A stretch of DNA of 60,338 nt from an uncultured Collinsella sp. (GTDB lineage: Bacteria; Actinomycetota; Coriobacteriia; Coriobacteriales; Coriobacteriaceae), in assembly GCA_902470695.1 (NCBI GenBank), contig CABRHH010000015.1, positions 1 through 60,338 on the forward strand. The letters are read 5' to 3'. This document shows, piece after piece, positions 25,542 to 33,617 of this stretch. The position numbers and the translations under genes were made by a program. The notes below the pieces were generated by a model that saw only the letters and a program-made list of their open reading frames with translations, did not search any database and had not been told where the DNA came from. Position 1 is the first letter of the stretch; each line of letters starts with the position of its first letter.

Positions 25542-26243
25542 CTAGGACATATCGTCATCCACTGCTGTATCACCTCGCCGCGCCCGAAGCGCCCGCGTTC
25601 GCTCATCGATATGCACGCGCTGGGCGCGGACCGCCTGCCTGATCTCGGGCACCAGCGTCCATTCCAGCTGCCGCTCGCCTTGCGGGTGCGATGCAAACGA
25701 CACCGCCCCGAGCGCCGACAGCTGCTCCATCGCCGGATCTTCGAACGGACGCACCAGATACCCCTCTTGATCCTCGGCATCGCAGATGTCGCACAGGGCC
25801 AGAAGCTGAAAATCGCTGAACCGGTCAAGGCTTGCCGTCACCTGCGCCTGCTCGAGCGCCGCCGCCAGCTTCTCGCACACACCACGTGCGTTCGCCAGCT
25901 CCTCCGACGTGCTCGCCAGCGCCTCCCGGGCCGAAGCGCACTCTCCTTCCGCCTTCTGGGCCCGCGCGAGCGCCCGCTCGTGCTCATCGACCGCCGGACG
26001 TCCCTCCAGCTCGCCCACGCGCGCCGCCAAAGCTTCCCGCGTGCCCGCATCGGCATGGCGCCGGAGCACCGACCCCGCAAGCGCCCCAAGGCACACCGCT
26101 CCAGCCACCCCGGCCACAAGCGCCCCTGTGCCAGCCTCGGGCGCCGCCCCCAGCCACGCCGCGCCGACCAGGCACATCGCGCCCAGCGCGCCCCCAGCGA
26201 TTTCAATCGAATATGCTTTCGCCACGTCAAGGTTCACGGCCAT
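25542..26243 (-). CDS. Hypothetical membrane protein with coiled-coil stalk
   Basis: A 233-residue protein. Two hydrophobic Gly/Ala-rich segments (about residues 13-33 and 38-60) are followed by an Ala/Glu-rich heptad region (about 65-150) and a compact C-terminal part containing LLALCDICDAEDQEGYLVRP and ASHPQGERQLEWTLVPE. I do not recognise a family. The start at 26243 has AAGGGA 7 bases upstream; earlier in-frame codons have none. It may be a membrane-anchored cytoplasmic protein; function unknown. Confidence 0.7.
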   Translation of the reverse strand: MAVNLDVAKAYSIEIAGGALGAMCLVGAAWLGAAPEAGTGALVAGVAGAVCLGALAGSVLRRHADAGTREALAARVGELEGRPAVDEHERALARAQKAEGECASAREALASTSEELANARGVCEKLAAALEQAQVTASLDRFSDFQLLALCDICDAEDQEGYLVRPFEDPAMEQLSALGAVSFASHPQGERQLEWTLVPEIRQAVRAQRVHIDERTRALRARRGDTAVDDDMS

Positions 26244-26750
26244 GCTCGTTCCCTTCGCCGTCGATGCTTGCTGTGAATACGGTTCGTTTGGCACATCGTG
26301 CACGGAACGTCTTGGTAACAAGGATAGCGATTCGGCCGCGCCGCGCCCAGTGCATCCGCGCATTCGCACAGCAATCACGGTGCATCCGAAGGGGAGCCGA
26401 TACGCTCAAGCACTCCGTTCGGGATGATACGCCACGGGTGCCGGGACGTCTGCAGCCGAGTGCGCACAAGGCGTGCAAGCCGTACAACGCGAAGCCAGGC
26501 CTGCCCGGCGCCTGCCGCAGATACTTGGCCGCGAACGGCCGCCCAACGCGCAGCCATCCAAAACGGGCTCGCTGATCGCCCCCGCCCTCAATGCGCCCAT
26601 ATCCAGCTTGCGTTCGTGCACGCCCGCTCCTGGCCCCGTGCGCCCGCGCACATGCGCATGCGGAGGAATCCCGCCCGCACGCGACGCCACGCGCAGGTGG
26701 AAACGCTATCATAGACATCAGGCCCACAAACCCTATCGAAGGGAGCTCGT
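26244..26750. other. Gene-free G+C-rich spacer
   Basis: About 500 bases between two divergent genes. Open frames exist on both strands but are short, Arg/Pro/Ala-rich and lack ribosome binding sites and homology that I recognise. A TATCAT (26707-26712) 39 bases before the ROK kinase start could be a -10 element, but no convincing -35 accompanies it. Nothing else is visible. Confidence 0.5.
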
Positions 26751-27662
26751 ATGAAAGAACGGCATCTCATCGGCGCGCTTGAGGCCGGCGGCACCAAGAT
26801 GGTGTGCGCCACCGGCTTCGAGGACGGCACGATCGTCGAGCGCGAGGAGATTCCCACCACCGGCCCCGAGGACTCCATCGGACCCATCTGCCAGTGGTTC
26901 GCCAACAAGGGCGTCTCGGCCGTCGGCATCGGTGCGTTCGGCCCCACGGCCGTAAACCCCGCCAGCCCCGATTACGGCCACATCCTCGAGACCCCCAAGA
27001 CCGCTTGGCGCCACTTCGATCTGCTGGGCAGCCTTCGCGGCGCGCTCGGCGTCCCCTGCGGCTACGACACCGACGTCAACGTGGCGTGCCTGGGCGAGGT
27101 CACCTTCGGTGCCGCACAGGGGCTGGGCAACGTCGTCTACCTCACCGTGGGTACCGGCGTGGGCGCAGGTGTCATGGTGGACGGCAATCTCATCCATGGC
27201 ATGCTGCATCCCGAGGCGGGCCACATCTACGTTGCCGCCGACCCGTCCGATCCGCTGGCCGAGCACGGCGAGTGCCCGTACCATAAGAACTGTCTCGAGG
27301 GCCTCATCGGTGGCCCCGCTATCGCCAAGCGCTGGGACGGCAAACGCGCCAGCGACCTGGTCGACGACCCGGCTGCCATGGACCTGCTGGCCAACTACCT
27401 GGGCCAGGCGCTCATGACCTACACCCTGTGCTACTCCCCCGAGCGCATCATCGTGGGCGGCGGCGTGGCCGACCACACGCCCATCGTGTCCCTGGCGCGT
27501 CGCAAGGCAGCTGAGTACCTGAACGGCTACATCGATACGCCGCAGGTGCACAATATCGATGCGTACATTGTGAACAACAGCCTTGACGGCAACCAGGGCA
27601 TCATGGGCTGCTTGGAGCTGGGCCGTCGCGCGCTCCACAACTACCTGCATCATGTCGCGTAG
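26751..27662 (+). CDS. ROK family sugar kinase, probable fructokinase
   Basis: A 303-residue cytoplasmic kinase. GALEAGGTKMVCATG is the phosphate-binding loop. YDTDVN carries the catalytic Asp (about D107), TVGTGVGAGVMVDG the second phosphate motif, and HPEAGH with CPYHKNCLEG (H158, C175, H178, C181) the ROK zinc site. The overall pattern and length match ROK fructokinases of the ScrK/GmuE type, which make fructose-6-phosphate; mannose or allose is possible. AAGGGAG lies 6 bases before the ATG. It stands alone, with no transporter beside it. Confidence 0.9.
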   Translation: MKERHLIGALEAGGTKMVCATGFEDGTIVEREEIPTTGPEDSIGPICQWFANKGVSAVGIGAFGPTAVNPASPDYGHILETPKTAWRHFDLLGSLRGALGVPCGYDTDVNVACLGEVTFGAAQGLGNVVYLTVGTGVGAGVMVDGNLIHGMLHPEAGHIYVAADPSDPLAEHGECPYHKNCLEGLIGGPAIAKRWDGKRASDLVDDPAAMDLLANYLGQALMTYTLCYSPERIIVGGGVADHTPIVSLARRKAAEYLNGYIDTPQVHNIDAYIVNNSLDGNQGIMGCLELGRRALHNYLHHVA

Positions 27663-27781
27663 GCGTCTCCGTTTTTAATCGGCTGCGTTTTGCGTGTTTG
27701 TGCCGGCGCGTTCTCTGAGCACATGTTACGCGTTGCCCAGCACATCTGAGTGCGGCGCATATGGCCGCCTCTCGACCGCTT

Positions 27782-27821
27782 GAAGGGCCTGCCCTGGAAT
27801 TCCACCGGGGGCAGGTCCTTC
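27782..27821 (+). terminator. Terminator-like hairpin after the ROK kinase gene
   Basis: GAAGG-G-CCTGCCC pairs with GGGCAGG-T-CCTTC around a 14-base loop, followed by GGCTTTCATTT. It lies 120 bases past the stop codon, and the following T-run is weak. Confidence 0.5.
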
Positions 27822-27829
27822 GGCTTTCA

Positions 27830-28001
27830 TTTGGGGACGTAATTTGGGGACGGGGTCGATTCGTACGCGCTCAATCTGGGGACGGGGTCGATTCGTTTTT
27901 CACGTCATCGCCCAAGACGGCGCTCGGACCGCAAGCGAAGGCGGGCCCAGGTTGCAAGCGAAGGAGTGCCGAAACCGCAAACGAAACGACCCCGTCCCCA
28001 A
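27830..28001. repeat. Dispersed repeat cluster, forward and inverted copies
   Basis: TTTGGGGACG (27830-27839) and two forward copies of GGGGACGGGGTCGATTCGT (27846-27864 and 27878-27896) are followed by an inverted, slightly different copy, ACGAAACGACCCCGTCCCC (27980-27998). The order, forward copies then an inverted copy, is the same as at 25042-25203. Between them GCAAGCGAAGG occurs twice. No coding sequence is convincing here. Confidence 0.85.
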
Positions 28002-28041
28002 ATTGAAAAGGGGGTTCGATAGCAAAAGAGGCTCTCTGCGC

Positions 28042-28236
28042 TGGTCGCAAATGGCGTCTAATGGGTGTTTGCTCTTTCGAAAATCGTATGCATAGTGAAC
28101 ATGTCGAGGCAAAACACGCCTCTCGATCAGGAAATCAACCATATTTTGACTTGAAGGAGCCCAATAGGGAGTCTCTTTGGCCATCAGCGCCCTGACAAGC
28201 AAACCAGAAACACCCATTAGACGCCATTTGCGACCA
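28042..28236. repeat. Perfect 29-bp inverted repeat with 137-base interior
   Basis: The 29 bases at 28042-28070 are exactly complementary to 28208-28236; the arm begins TGGTCGCAAATGG. The interior is AT-richer than average. A minus-strand frame running through it (27900-28280) has no ribosome binding site and matches nothing I know, so I do not call it a gene. The size and structure fit a small non-autonomous mobile element. The rest of the 27663-28438 stretch shows nothing more. Confidence 0.75.
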
Positions 28237-28438
28237 CAACAATCGACCGCTTTTCTTAACTGACCCTCCCCAAAAGACACAGAGTACGAAATTTCGAATA
28301 GTTAGCTAATAGAATTCAATTTCATGTATTATCAATCATTTCGTCAACTGCGGGGACCGTCACCCCGGCGGCACACGCAGCCGAAACCGGCCCATGCGCC
28401 AAAAACCGGCCTAATCCGAAGCCGCGACCACACAACCC

Positions 28439-28906
28439 CTACCCGCGTCGAGCGCGCAGGCGCACCACGGCGGTTCGCAACACCACGCCCGCAACGATAC
28501 CGCACGAATCAATCAGCACATCGGTCACCTGTCCGCTGCGCCCTGGCACGAGCAGCTGGATGGTTTCGTCGATCGAGGCTCCCAGCACGCAAATCACGAT
28601 CGACAGGGCGATCAGATCGCGAGCGGTCGCACGCCGCGGGTCGAGCGCCTGGCTGGTAAGAGCCCCGAGCACCAGGTATTCCGTCACATGAGCCGCCTTG
28701 CGCACGAGCAGATTGGTCACCCAGACACAGGGCAGCCCCAAGGCAGCAAGCGCCGAACGGATGGCATCGGTCACCGTAAGGCTCAATGAGGAACTTCCTG
28801 TGCCGGGAACCATCGAATTACCCCAGATGAGCACCATGACCAGCGCTGCGAGAAGCAGCGCGGCCAGGTTCACATGCCGGCGCACAAACGCGATGGCACC
28901 GCTCAC
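28439..28906 (-). CDS. VanZ family membrane protein
   Basis: A 155-residue protein with four hydrophobic helices. LLVRKAAHVTEYLVLGAL and ASIDETIQLLVPGRSGQVTD are the two VanZ landmarks (RK-x-AH-x-x-EY and DE-x-x-Q-x-x-x-PGR-x-x-x-x-D). VanZ of Enterococcus gives low-level teicoplanin resistance; most relatives are of unknown role, probably in the envelope. It overlaps the preceding gene by 4 bases and is translationally coupled to it. Confidence 0.88.
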   Translation of the reverse strand: MSGAIAFVRRHVNLAALLLAALVMVLIWGNSMVPGTGSSSLSLTVTDAIRSALAALGLPCVWVTNLLVRKAAHVTEYLVLGALTSQALDPRRATARDLIALSIVICVLGASIDETIQLLVPGRSGQVTDVLIDSCGIVAGVVLRTAVVRLRARRG

Positions 28907-30069
28907 GCTTCCGCCTTCAAACGCGGCATAGCAGCGGTTCCGCCTTGAATGACCCGCAGGTACTCATGGGTGGTGCGACGCACGCTGTTCGAGCCCATCC
29001 GGTCGAACTCCTCCTCCAGGATCGCATCGACCCTGCGATGGTCGCGCTCGACGCAGCCATCTTCGGCGAGCTCCGCCATGCGTCGCGCATCCATCTGCGC
29101 GGTTTCCGCCAGGGATGAGGCGGCCGGCGACGAGCCAGATGAAGCATCCAGCTCCTCAAGAATTGCTACCGCAGCCTCCCACATGGCCTCATGCCCGCTG
29201 TAGTCAGCCACCGGCACCGTATAGACGACTTCCTCAGCTGGCTGCGGCGCGGGCGTGGCCGCCGTCGCAGCAGCCGCCGCAGCAGACGATGCCACGGCGC
29301 CCGCATGGGTCTCACCAAGCGACGCCATGGCCGCCGCACGGTCGCGCGCGGACTCGCGAGCCGCTGCCGCATCTGCCTCTGCCGACGACGCCTCAGAAGC
29401 GGTCGTCGACGCCTTCTCGGCAAGCGCTATGAAGGCGGCCGTCGACGCCGCGGGCGGCACGGTGGCGCGCAAGCGGCCCGTCTCGGCAGCTGCGGAAGGC
29501 GCCGCAATCGACGCATCGGCGCGGGCGGAACGCAAGGGAACCGGCGCATCCGCCTGAGTCACAGGCACATGCTGGGCCGTCGCGGCAGCGGCTCGCTCGT
29601 GCTCGGCGCGCTGCAGCTCCTCAAACGCAATTTGATACATGTCCTTCGAATGGATGGGATCGCAGCTGATGGGCGAATCGCCGGCGAACATCGCGTCGAT
29701 CTCGGCCCACGCCTCCTCCTCATCAAGCGCATCGACGGCGCGCGTGATGACCGGCACGCCTTTGAGCGCCGACGTCTCGGACGCGCGCGCGGAGCGTGCG
29801 GGCTTCTGGGACGCCGCCTCGGTCTTTGCTACAACCTGCTCTTCCGCATCGTCGGCAGCGACGCTCGCATCGATCAGGTAGCTGGAGAGCGCCATGAGTC
29901 CCACGCCCGCCAGCGCACCGGCCGCGAACGGCACCGCGTCGGCACGCACGGCATTGCTAGTATCGCCAAACGGCAAGGTGGCAAGGTAGGCGACAAACGG
30001 CAGGGCAAGACCGAAGCCGCCCGAGATGCCGACCGCGATTGCCCGATGTGACCTCATCGCCGATGCCAT
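28903..30069 (-). CDS. Hypothetical Ala-rich membrane protein
   Basis: A 388-residue protein. Two hydrophobic segments near the N-terminus (about residues 10-30 and 45-65) are followed by a long, low-complexity Ala/Glu/Ser region, a conserved-looking SPISCDPIHSKDMYQIAFEE segment, and a C-terminal part (RRVDAILEEEFDRMGSNSVR) that looks folded. AAGGAG lies 7 bases before the ATG at 30069. It is coupled to the VanZ-like gene by a 4-base overlap. No family recognised; function unknown. Confidence 0.7.
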   Translation of the reverse strand: MASAMRSHRAIAVGISGGFGLALPFVAYLATLPFGDTSNAVRADAVPFAAGALAGVGLMALSSYLIDASVAADDAEEQVVAKTEAASQKPARSARASETSALKGVPVITRAVDALDEEEAWAEIDAMFAGDSPISCDPIHSKDMYQIAFEELQRAEHERAAAATAQHVPVTQADAPVPLRSARADASIAAPSAAAETGRLRATVPPAASTAAFIALAEKASTTASEASSAEADAAAARESARDRAAAMASLGETHAGAVASSAAAAAATAATPAPQPAEEVVYTVPVADYSGHEAMWEAAVAILEELDASSGSSPAASSLAETAQMDARRMAELAEDGCVERDHRRVDAILEEEFDRMGSNSVRRTTHEYLRVIQGGTAAMPRLKAEA

Positions 30070-30396
30070 GGTATGCTCCTTCATCCTCACACGCCTGCAG
30101 ATACACCGGAGCCCGCATGCGGGTCCGGCTGCGATCGCGCGAAAGACGGGATGAGAACATGCAGGGACATCGAAATGCCCGAGCGGAATGTGGTGCGTTT
30201 CTGGTGCGTTTTCCGCCGCAATCTTATTCTGCATTATGCGAGAACCAGCTGGTAATTGCAAGCGCACGCCCGTTGTTTATCGGCAGCATAGCGAACCCCA
30301 GAGAGCAAAAGCTCGAACGCTCAGCCTCGAAAACAGCCGCGGTCGGTCAAAAACCGAATAAACCATCTAGAATCAGCCCCGTAACCGCAGCTATCC
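30070..30396. other. Gene-free spacer
   Basis: Between two minus-strand genes. I see small hairpins (for example TCGGTCAAAAACCGA near 30344) but no terminator with a T-run, no promoter I would defend, and no gene. Confidence 0.45.
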
Positions 30397-32184
30397 CTAC
30401 AGAACCATGGCTTTTCCTGCGACGATCTTTCCCGAACAGGCGATACCCCACCTGACGCGACCCTGTGCCCGCGGCGGAAGCGGAGCCTCGTCGTAGTGAC
30501 GCTCTTCGATTTGCCTCAATGCAGCCTCCGCCAGCTCCGCAAGATCCTGCGCGCTCGCCTGACGCCGGTACTTCAACTCAATGGTGACCAGTGGCCGTTT
30601 GCCGCGCGCGAACGGCGACTCCACCGGCTCGATGCGAATGTCCGGCCGCCCGAGACCATACTCGCGGTTGGACCGCGGGTCGCCATAGCCTCTGATGTTG
30701 AACAGCAACCCGAGCAGCAGCATGCGCCAGCTGTTCTCGCTCGTCAAATCGAATGAGCTCGCCGCACTCTCGGCGATGTTCGTAAGCTCGAGGCCAAACG
30801 CCTCCTCATTCCCGGAAACAAGGGCCTCGTGTAGGCGCATGGAGCGCGTGCGCCCGCCGGCAACCGTCAGGAAGCGCTCAATGATCTCGGCGCTATACAG
30901 ACGAGCAACCTCGAGATTCGGGATGCGCAAAGGGCGAAGCGACTGCGCGTCATTGGGAAGCGCCGTCTCATCGGTTGTGAGGTAGCCTGAAAGATAGAGC
31001 ATGCTCCACAGTGCATCGCCCCTGAGCCCCATCTCGGGAAAGACGACGCTCAAATCGAGCGGAGCCCATACCACGCCACCGGGCTCCAAAAGGTCATAGA
31101 CCTCCTGCGTCGTCTCCGGGTCGGCATGACGGATCAGGTCGCTCACAACAGCATTGCCGGATGTGTTGCCCCAATACACGTCCGCCGTGCATCCGTAGTT
31201 GAGATAGTTGAGCACGCTCCAGGGGTTATAAACTTCTGCGCGCCCGAAACGATAACCGTCGTACCAGCGGCGCGCCTCATCCATATGGCCCGGGTAGCCC
31301 ATGTAGACAGAAAGGGCGGCGACCTCGGCATCGGTGAAGCCGAAGCGCTCATCGGAGTCGGTCGATAACGGAGTTGACACCACGAGGTTGTTCAGATCGG
31401 AAAAGATCAATTCCTTGGAGATGCGTTGTACGCCGGTAAGGCAGGCGAACGCGAGCACCTCACCGCCATCCTTGAGCGGACCGGTGAACAGGCGCGTGAG
31501 AAAGCTGACGACCTCGCGGTAATATCCACCCTCTGGAGCCGAATAGCCCGCCATCACCGGTGCATCGTATTCGTCGATCAGCAACACGACGGGCACGTCA
31601 TGATGCGCACGCAGCAAGCGCGCAAGATACAGCAGAGAGCCTGCGTAGTCGGATTCTGAGGCGCCTCCGGCACGGATGCGGTCGAACGACTCGAGCGCCA
31701 CTCCATCCAATGCGGGAGACTTGGACAGATACGCATGACGCTCGAATTCCGCAGCAAGCATGTCCTTGAGTGCGGCATAGGTCTGTTCCCAGGTGTCGCC
31801 CTTGACGGTGCGCATGCTGAGATGGATGACGGGATAGGCGGCAAAATGACGCCGATACGCCCCATCGCCCCGCTCCCAAACCTCAGTACCCTCGAACAGG
31901 GATGCATTGTCGGCACCGGCAGGCGGCATTTCGAAAAACGCCTTCATCATGGTCATGTTGAGCGTCTTGCCAAACCGGCGCGGACGGCAGAAGAGCGTTG
32001 CGGTATAACCCGAGTCGAGCACGTCGACGATGAGGCCGGTCTTGTCGATCAGCACTGAACCGACAGCTGCACGCTCGAACCCGTCGTCCCCGATCGGCAG
32101 GCGTTGGCGACCCGTGCGGTCGATGATGCGCGCACCGGGAGCAGCCCATATGCCATCAGCCTGTTTCCGCAGCTCAACCGACAT
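30397..32184 (-). CDS. Orphan AAA-ATPase-like protein with PD-(D/E)XK nuclease-like C-terminus
   Basis: A 595-residue protein. LFCRPRRFGKTLNMTMMKAF holds the Walker A motif, and VVLLIDEYDAPVMAGY the Walker B; this is the AAA-ATPase-like family common in gut bacteria. The C-terminal part has RPDIRIEP and PLVTIELKYRR, matching the nuclease-like domain (D, then E-X-K) that such proteins carry. AGGTGG lies before the ATG at 32184. Function is unknown; it is distinct in sequence from the DUF4143 ATPase at 20629. It stands alone. Confidence 0.88.
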   Translation of the reverse strand: MSVELRKQADGIWAAPGARIIDRTGRQRLPIGDDGFERAAVGSVLIDKTGLIVDVLDSGYTATLFCRPRRFGKTLNMTMMKAFFEMPPAGADNASLFEGTEVWERGDGAYRRHFAAYPVIHLSMRTVKGDTWEQTYAALKDMLAAEFERHAYLSKSPALDGVALESFDRIRAGGASESDYAGSLLYLARLLRAHHDVPVVLLIDEYDAPVMAGYSAPEGGYYREVVSFLTRLFTGPLKDGGEVLAFACLTGVQRISKELIFSDLNNLVVSTPLSTDSDERFGFTDAEVAALSVYMGYPGHMDEARRWYDGYRFGRAEVYNPWSVLNYLNYGCTADVYWGNTSGNAVVSDLIRHADPETTQEVYDLLEPGGVVWAPLDLSVVFPEMGLRGDALWSMLYLSGYLTTDETALPNDAQSLRPLRIPNLEVARLYSAEIIERFLTVAGGRTRSMRLHEALVSGNEEAFGLELTNIAESAASSFDLTSENSWRMLLLGLLFNIRGYGDPRSNREYGLGRPDIRIEPVESPFARGKRPLVTIELKYRRQASAQDLAELAEAALRQIEERHYDEAPLPPRAQGRVRWGIACSGKIVAGKAMVL

Positions 32185-32558
32185 GGCCCCACCTTTCATA
32201 GACAGCATTATCCTACCATGCGTGATTACCTTCAATTGGCATGCGGACGCCTTTGAGACCGAGTGCCCTCAAACCAAGACCGCAGCGTCGCAAGCCGACG
32301 CGCAGGCGCCATGTGCAAATGACATATGCGCAGCATCCGCTCACGGCATGGTCGGCGCGCTTTTGGGCACAAGAAAGCCAGACGCATACCACGGCCCTGC
32401 TGTCGGCATGCGCGCGGAGGCGAGGCCCGTGGTCACAGCCAACACGGCAGAACCGCTGCGTGCCGGCGCATGCGGTGCTGGGGCCACGGTTGAAGGCACA
32501 ACACGGCCCCGCCGTCGCGCAAACGCCAGCAGCAGGGCCACAGACAAAGGAGGCCCCC
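32185..32558. other. Gene-free spacer between divergent genes
   Basis: It must contain the promoters of the ATPase (minus) and the SDR gene (plus), but I cannot place either. Frames through it lack start signals. Nothing else is visible. Confidence 0.4.
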
Positions 32559-33335
32559 ATGACGCGCATCGCCCTTATCACCGGAGCCAGCTCGGGACTC
32601 GGTCGCGAATTCGCCAAGCAGGTCGACGCCGGAGGCGCCGGCCCCATCGACGAGATCTGGGCCGTGGCCCGCCGCCAAGAACGGCTCGACGCCCTCGCGC
32701 GCACCTGCAAGACGCCCGTGCGCGCCTTGCGCCTCGACCTCACCGACCCCGCCTCATTCGATGCGCTCAACCGCGAGCTTGCCGCCTGCGACGACGCAGA
32801 CGTGCGCCTGCTGGTAAACAACGCGGGCTTCGGCACGTTCGGCCCCTTTGCGAGCGCACGCGAAACAGATACCTCGAACATGGTCAAGCTGCTGGTCCAG
32901 GCCCCGGTTGAGCTCACGTACCGCACCTTGCCGCACATGACGGCGGGCGCCCGCATCATCAACATCGCCAGCGTCGCGGCCTTTCTCCCCCAACCCAACC
33001 TTGCGGTGTACTCGGCGTCCAAGCGCTTCATCCTCGATCTCACCAAATCGCTCGATGCCGAGCTGGGCGAGGTGGACATCCACCTGACGGCGGTCTGCCC
33101 CAAATTCATGCAGACCGAGTTTCTCGATACCCCGGGCGACGCCGCAGCGGCGCGCCGCATGACCGCCATCGGATTCGAGCGGGCCGACAACGTGGTCAGC
33201 GCGGCGCTGCGCTGCGCCCGCGCCGGCCGGAGCCTGTGCATCCCCTCGCTCGACATGAAGGCCTACTATGCCGCCTCGCGCGTGCTGCCCTACTCCGTGG
33301 CCCTCAAGATCGAACGGGCGCTCGGCATCCTGTAG
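32559..33335 (+). CDS. Short-chain dehydrogenase/reductase
   Basis: A 258-residue classical SDR. TGASSGLG (residues about 8-15) is the NAD(P)-binding loop, NNAGFG the structural motif, and NIASVAAF with YSASK the catalytic Ser, Tyr and Lys. The C-terminus ends in a hydrophobic stretch, similar to the DltE/YqjQ-like group. AAAGGAGG precedes the ATG by 5 bases, and this excludes longer frames. The substrate is unknown. Confidence 0.92.
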   Translation: MTRIALITGASSGLGREFAKQVDAGGAGPIDEIWAVARRQERLDALARTCKTPVRALRLDLTDPASFDALNRELAACDDADVRLLVNNAGFGTFGPFASARETDTSNMVKLLVQAPVELTYRTLPHMTAGARIINIASVAAFLPQPNLAVYSASKRFILDLTKSLDAELGEVDIHLTAVCPKFMQTEFLDTPGDAAAARRMTAIGFERADNVVSAALRCARAGRSLCIPSLDMKAYYAASRVLPYSVALKIERALGIL

Positions 33336-33445
33336 GGGCACGGCGCGCGGGCAGAGGCACTGCCGACTGATGGGTGCAGCGGTGGCGTCAAACAGCGGCA
33401 TCAACAGGAACGGCCGCGCTGGACGAACGAACGCGCCTCCCGTTC

Positions 33446-33490
33446 AAAAAGCCTCCCATTCCCCGGACCCTTGTCCCGGCAATGGGAGGC
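33446..33490 (-). terminator. Intrinsic terminator of rho
   Basis: GCCTCCCATT (33451-33460) pairs with AATGGGAGGC (33481-33490), continued inside by CCGGGAC-type pairing. On the minus strand the hairpin is followed by TTTTTGAAC. It is about 130 bases beyond the rho stop codon. Confidence 0.75.
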
Positions 33491-33529
33491 TTCTCAGACG
33501 CCCGTCTCGGCAACGGGAGGCTCAATGTA

Positions 33530-33605
33530 GCGCCATGGCACCCGACCGCAGGTACCATGGCGCCGGTAGCTGACCGCAGGCACCGATACACCGGTGCCTG
33601 CGGTC
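33530..33605. repeat. Two further strong hairpins between SDR and rho
   Basis: One hairpin has 13-base arms (33530-33542 and 33551-33563, GCGCCATGGCACC type, one mismatch). The other has perfect 14-base arms (33572-33585 and 33592-33605, GACCGCAGGCACCG) with a 6-base loop and ends 12 bases from the rho stop codon. Neither has a T-run. With the terminator at 33446-33490 and an outer GCCTCCCGTT/AACGGGAGGC pair (33435-33444 and 33512-33521) this makes a cluster of four inverted repeats in 170 bases. Confidence 0.8.
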
Positions 33606-33617
33606 GAAGCCGATGTC

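Noticed and set aside
25042..28001. Composite transposon bounded by the two repeat clusters
   Set aside because: No transposase gene lies between them and the enclosed tRNA genes and ROK kinase look like ordinary chromosomal genes; the clusters are more likely independent repeat insertions.
27900..28280. A 126-codon open frame on the minus strand
   Set aside because: It contains both arms of the 29-bp inverted repeat and an inverted dispersed repeat copy, and lacks a ribosome binding site.
30397..30480. Truncated or frameshifted ATPase at its 3' end
   Set aside because: The reading frame is intact through the nuclease-like core and ends normally; no continuation appears in another frame.
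20629..32184. The two ATPases as parts of one defence island
   Set aside because: They belong to different families, are 8 kb apart, stand singly, and no nuclease, methylase or other defence gene is next to either.
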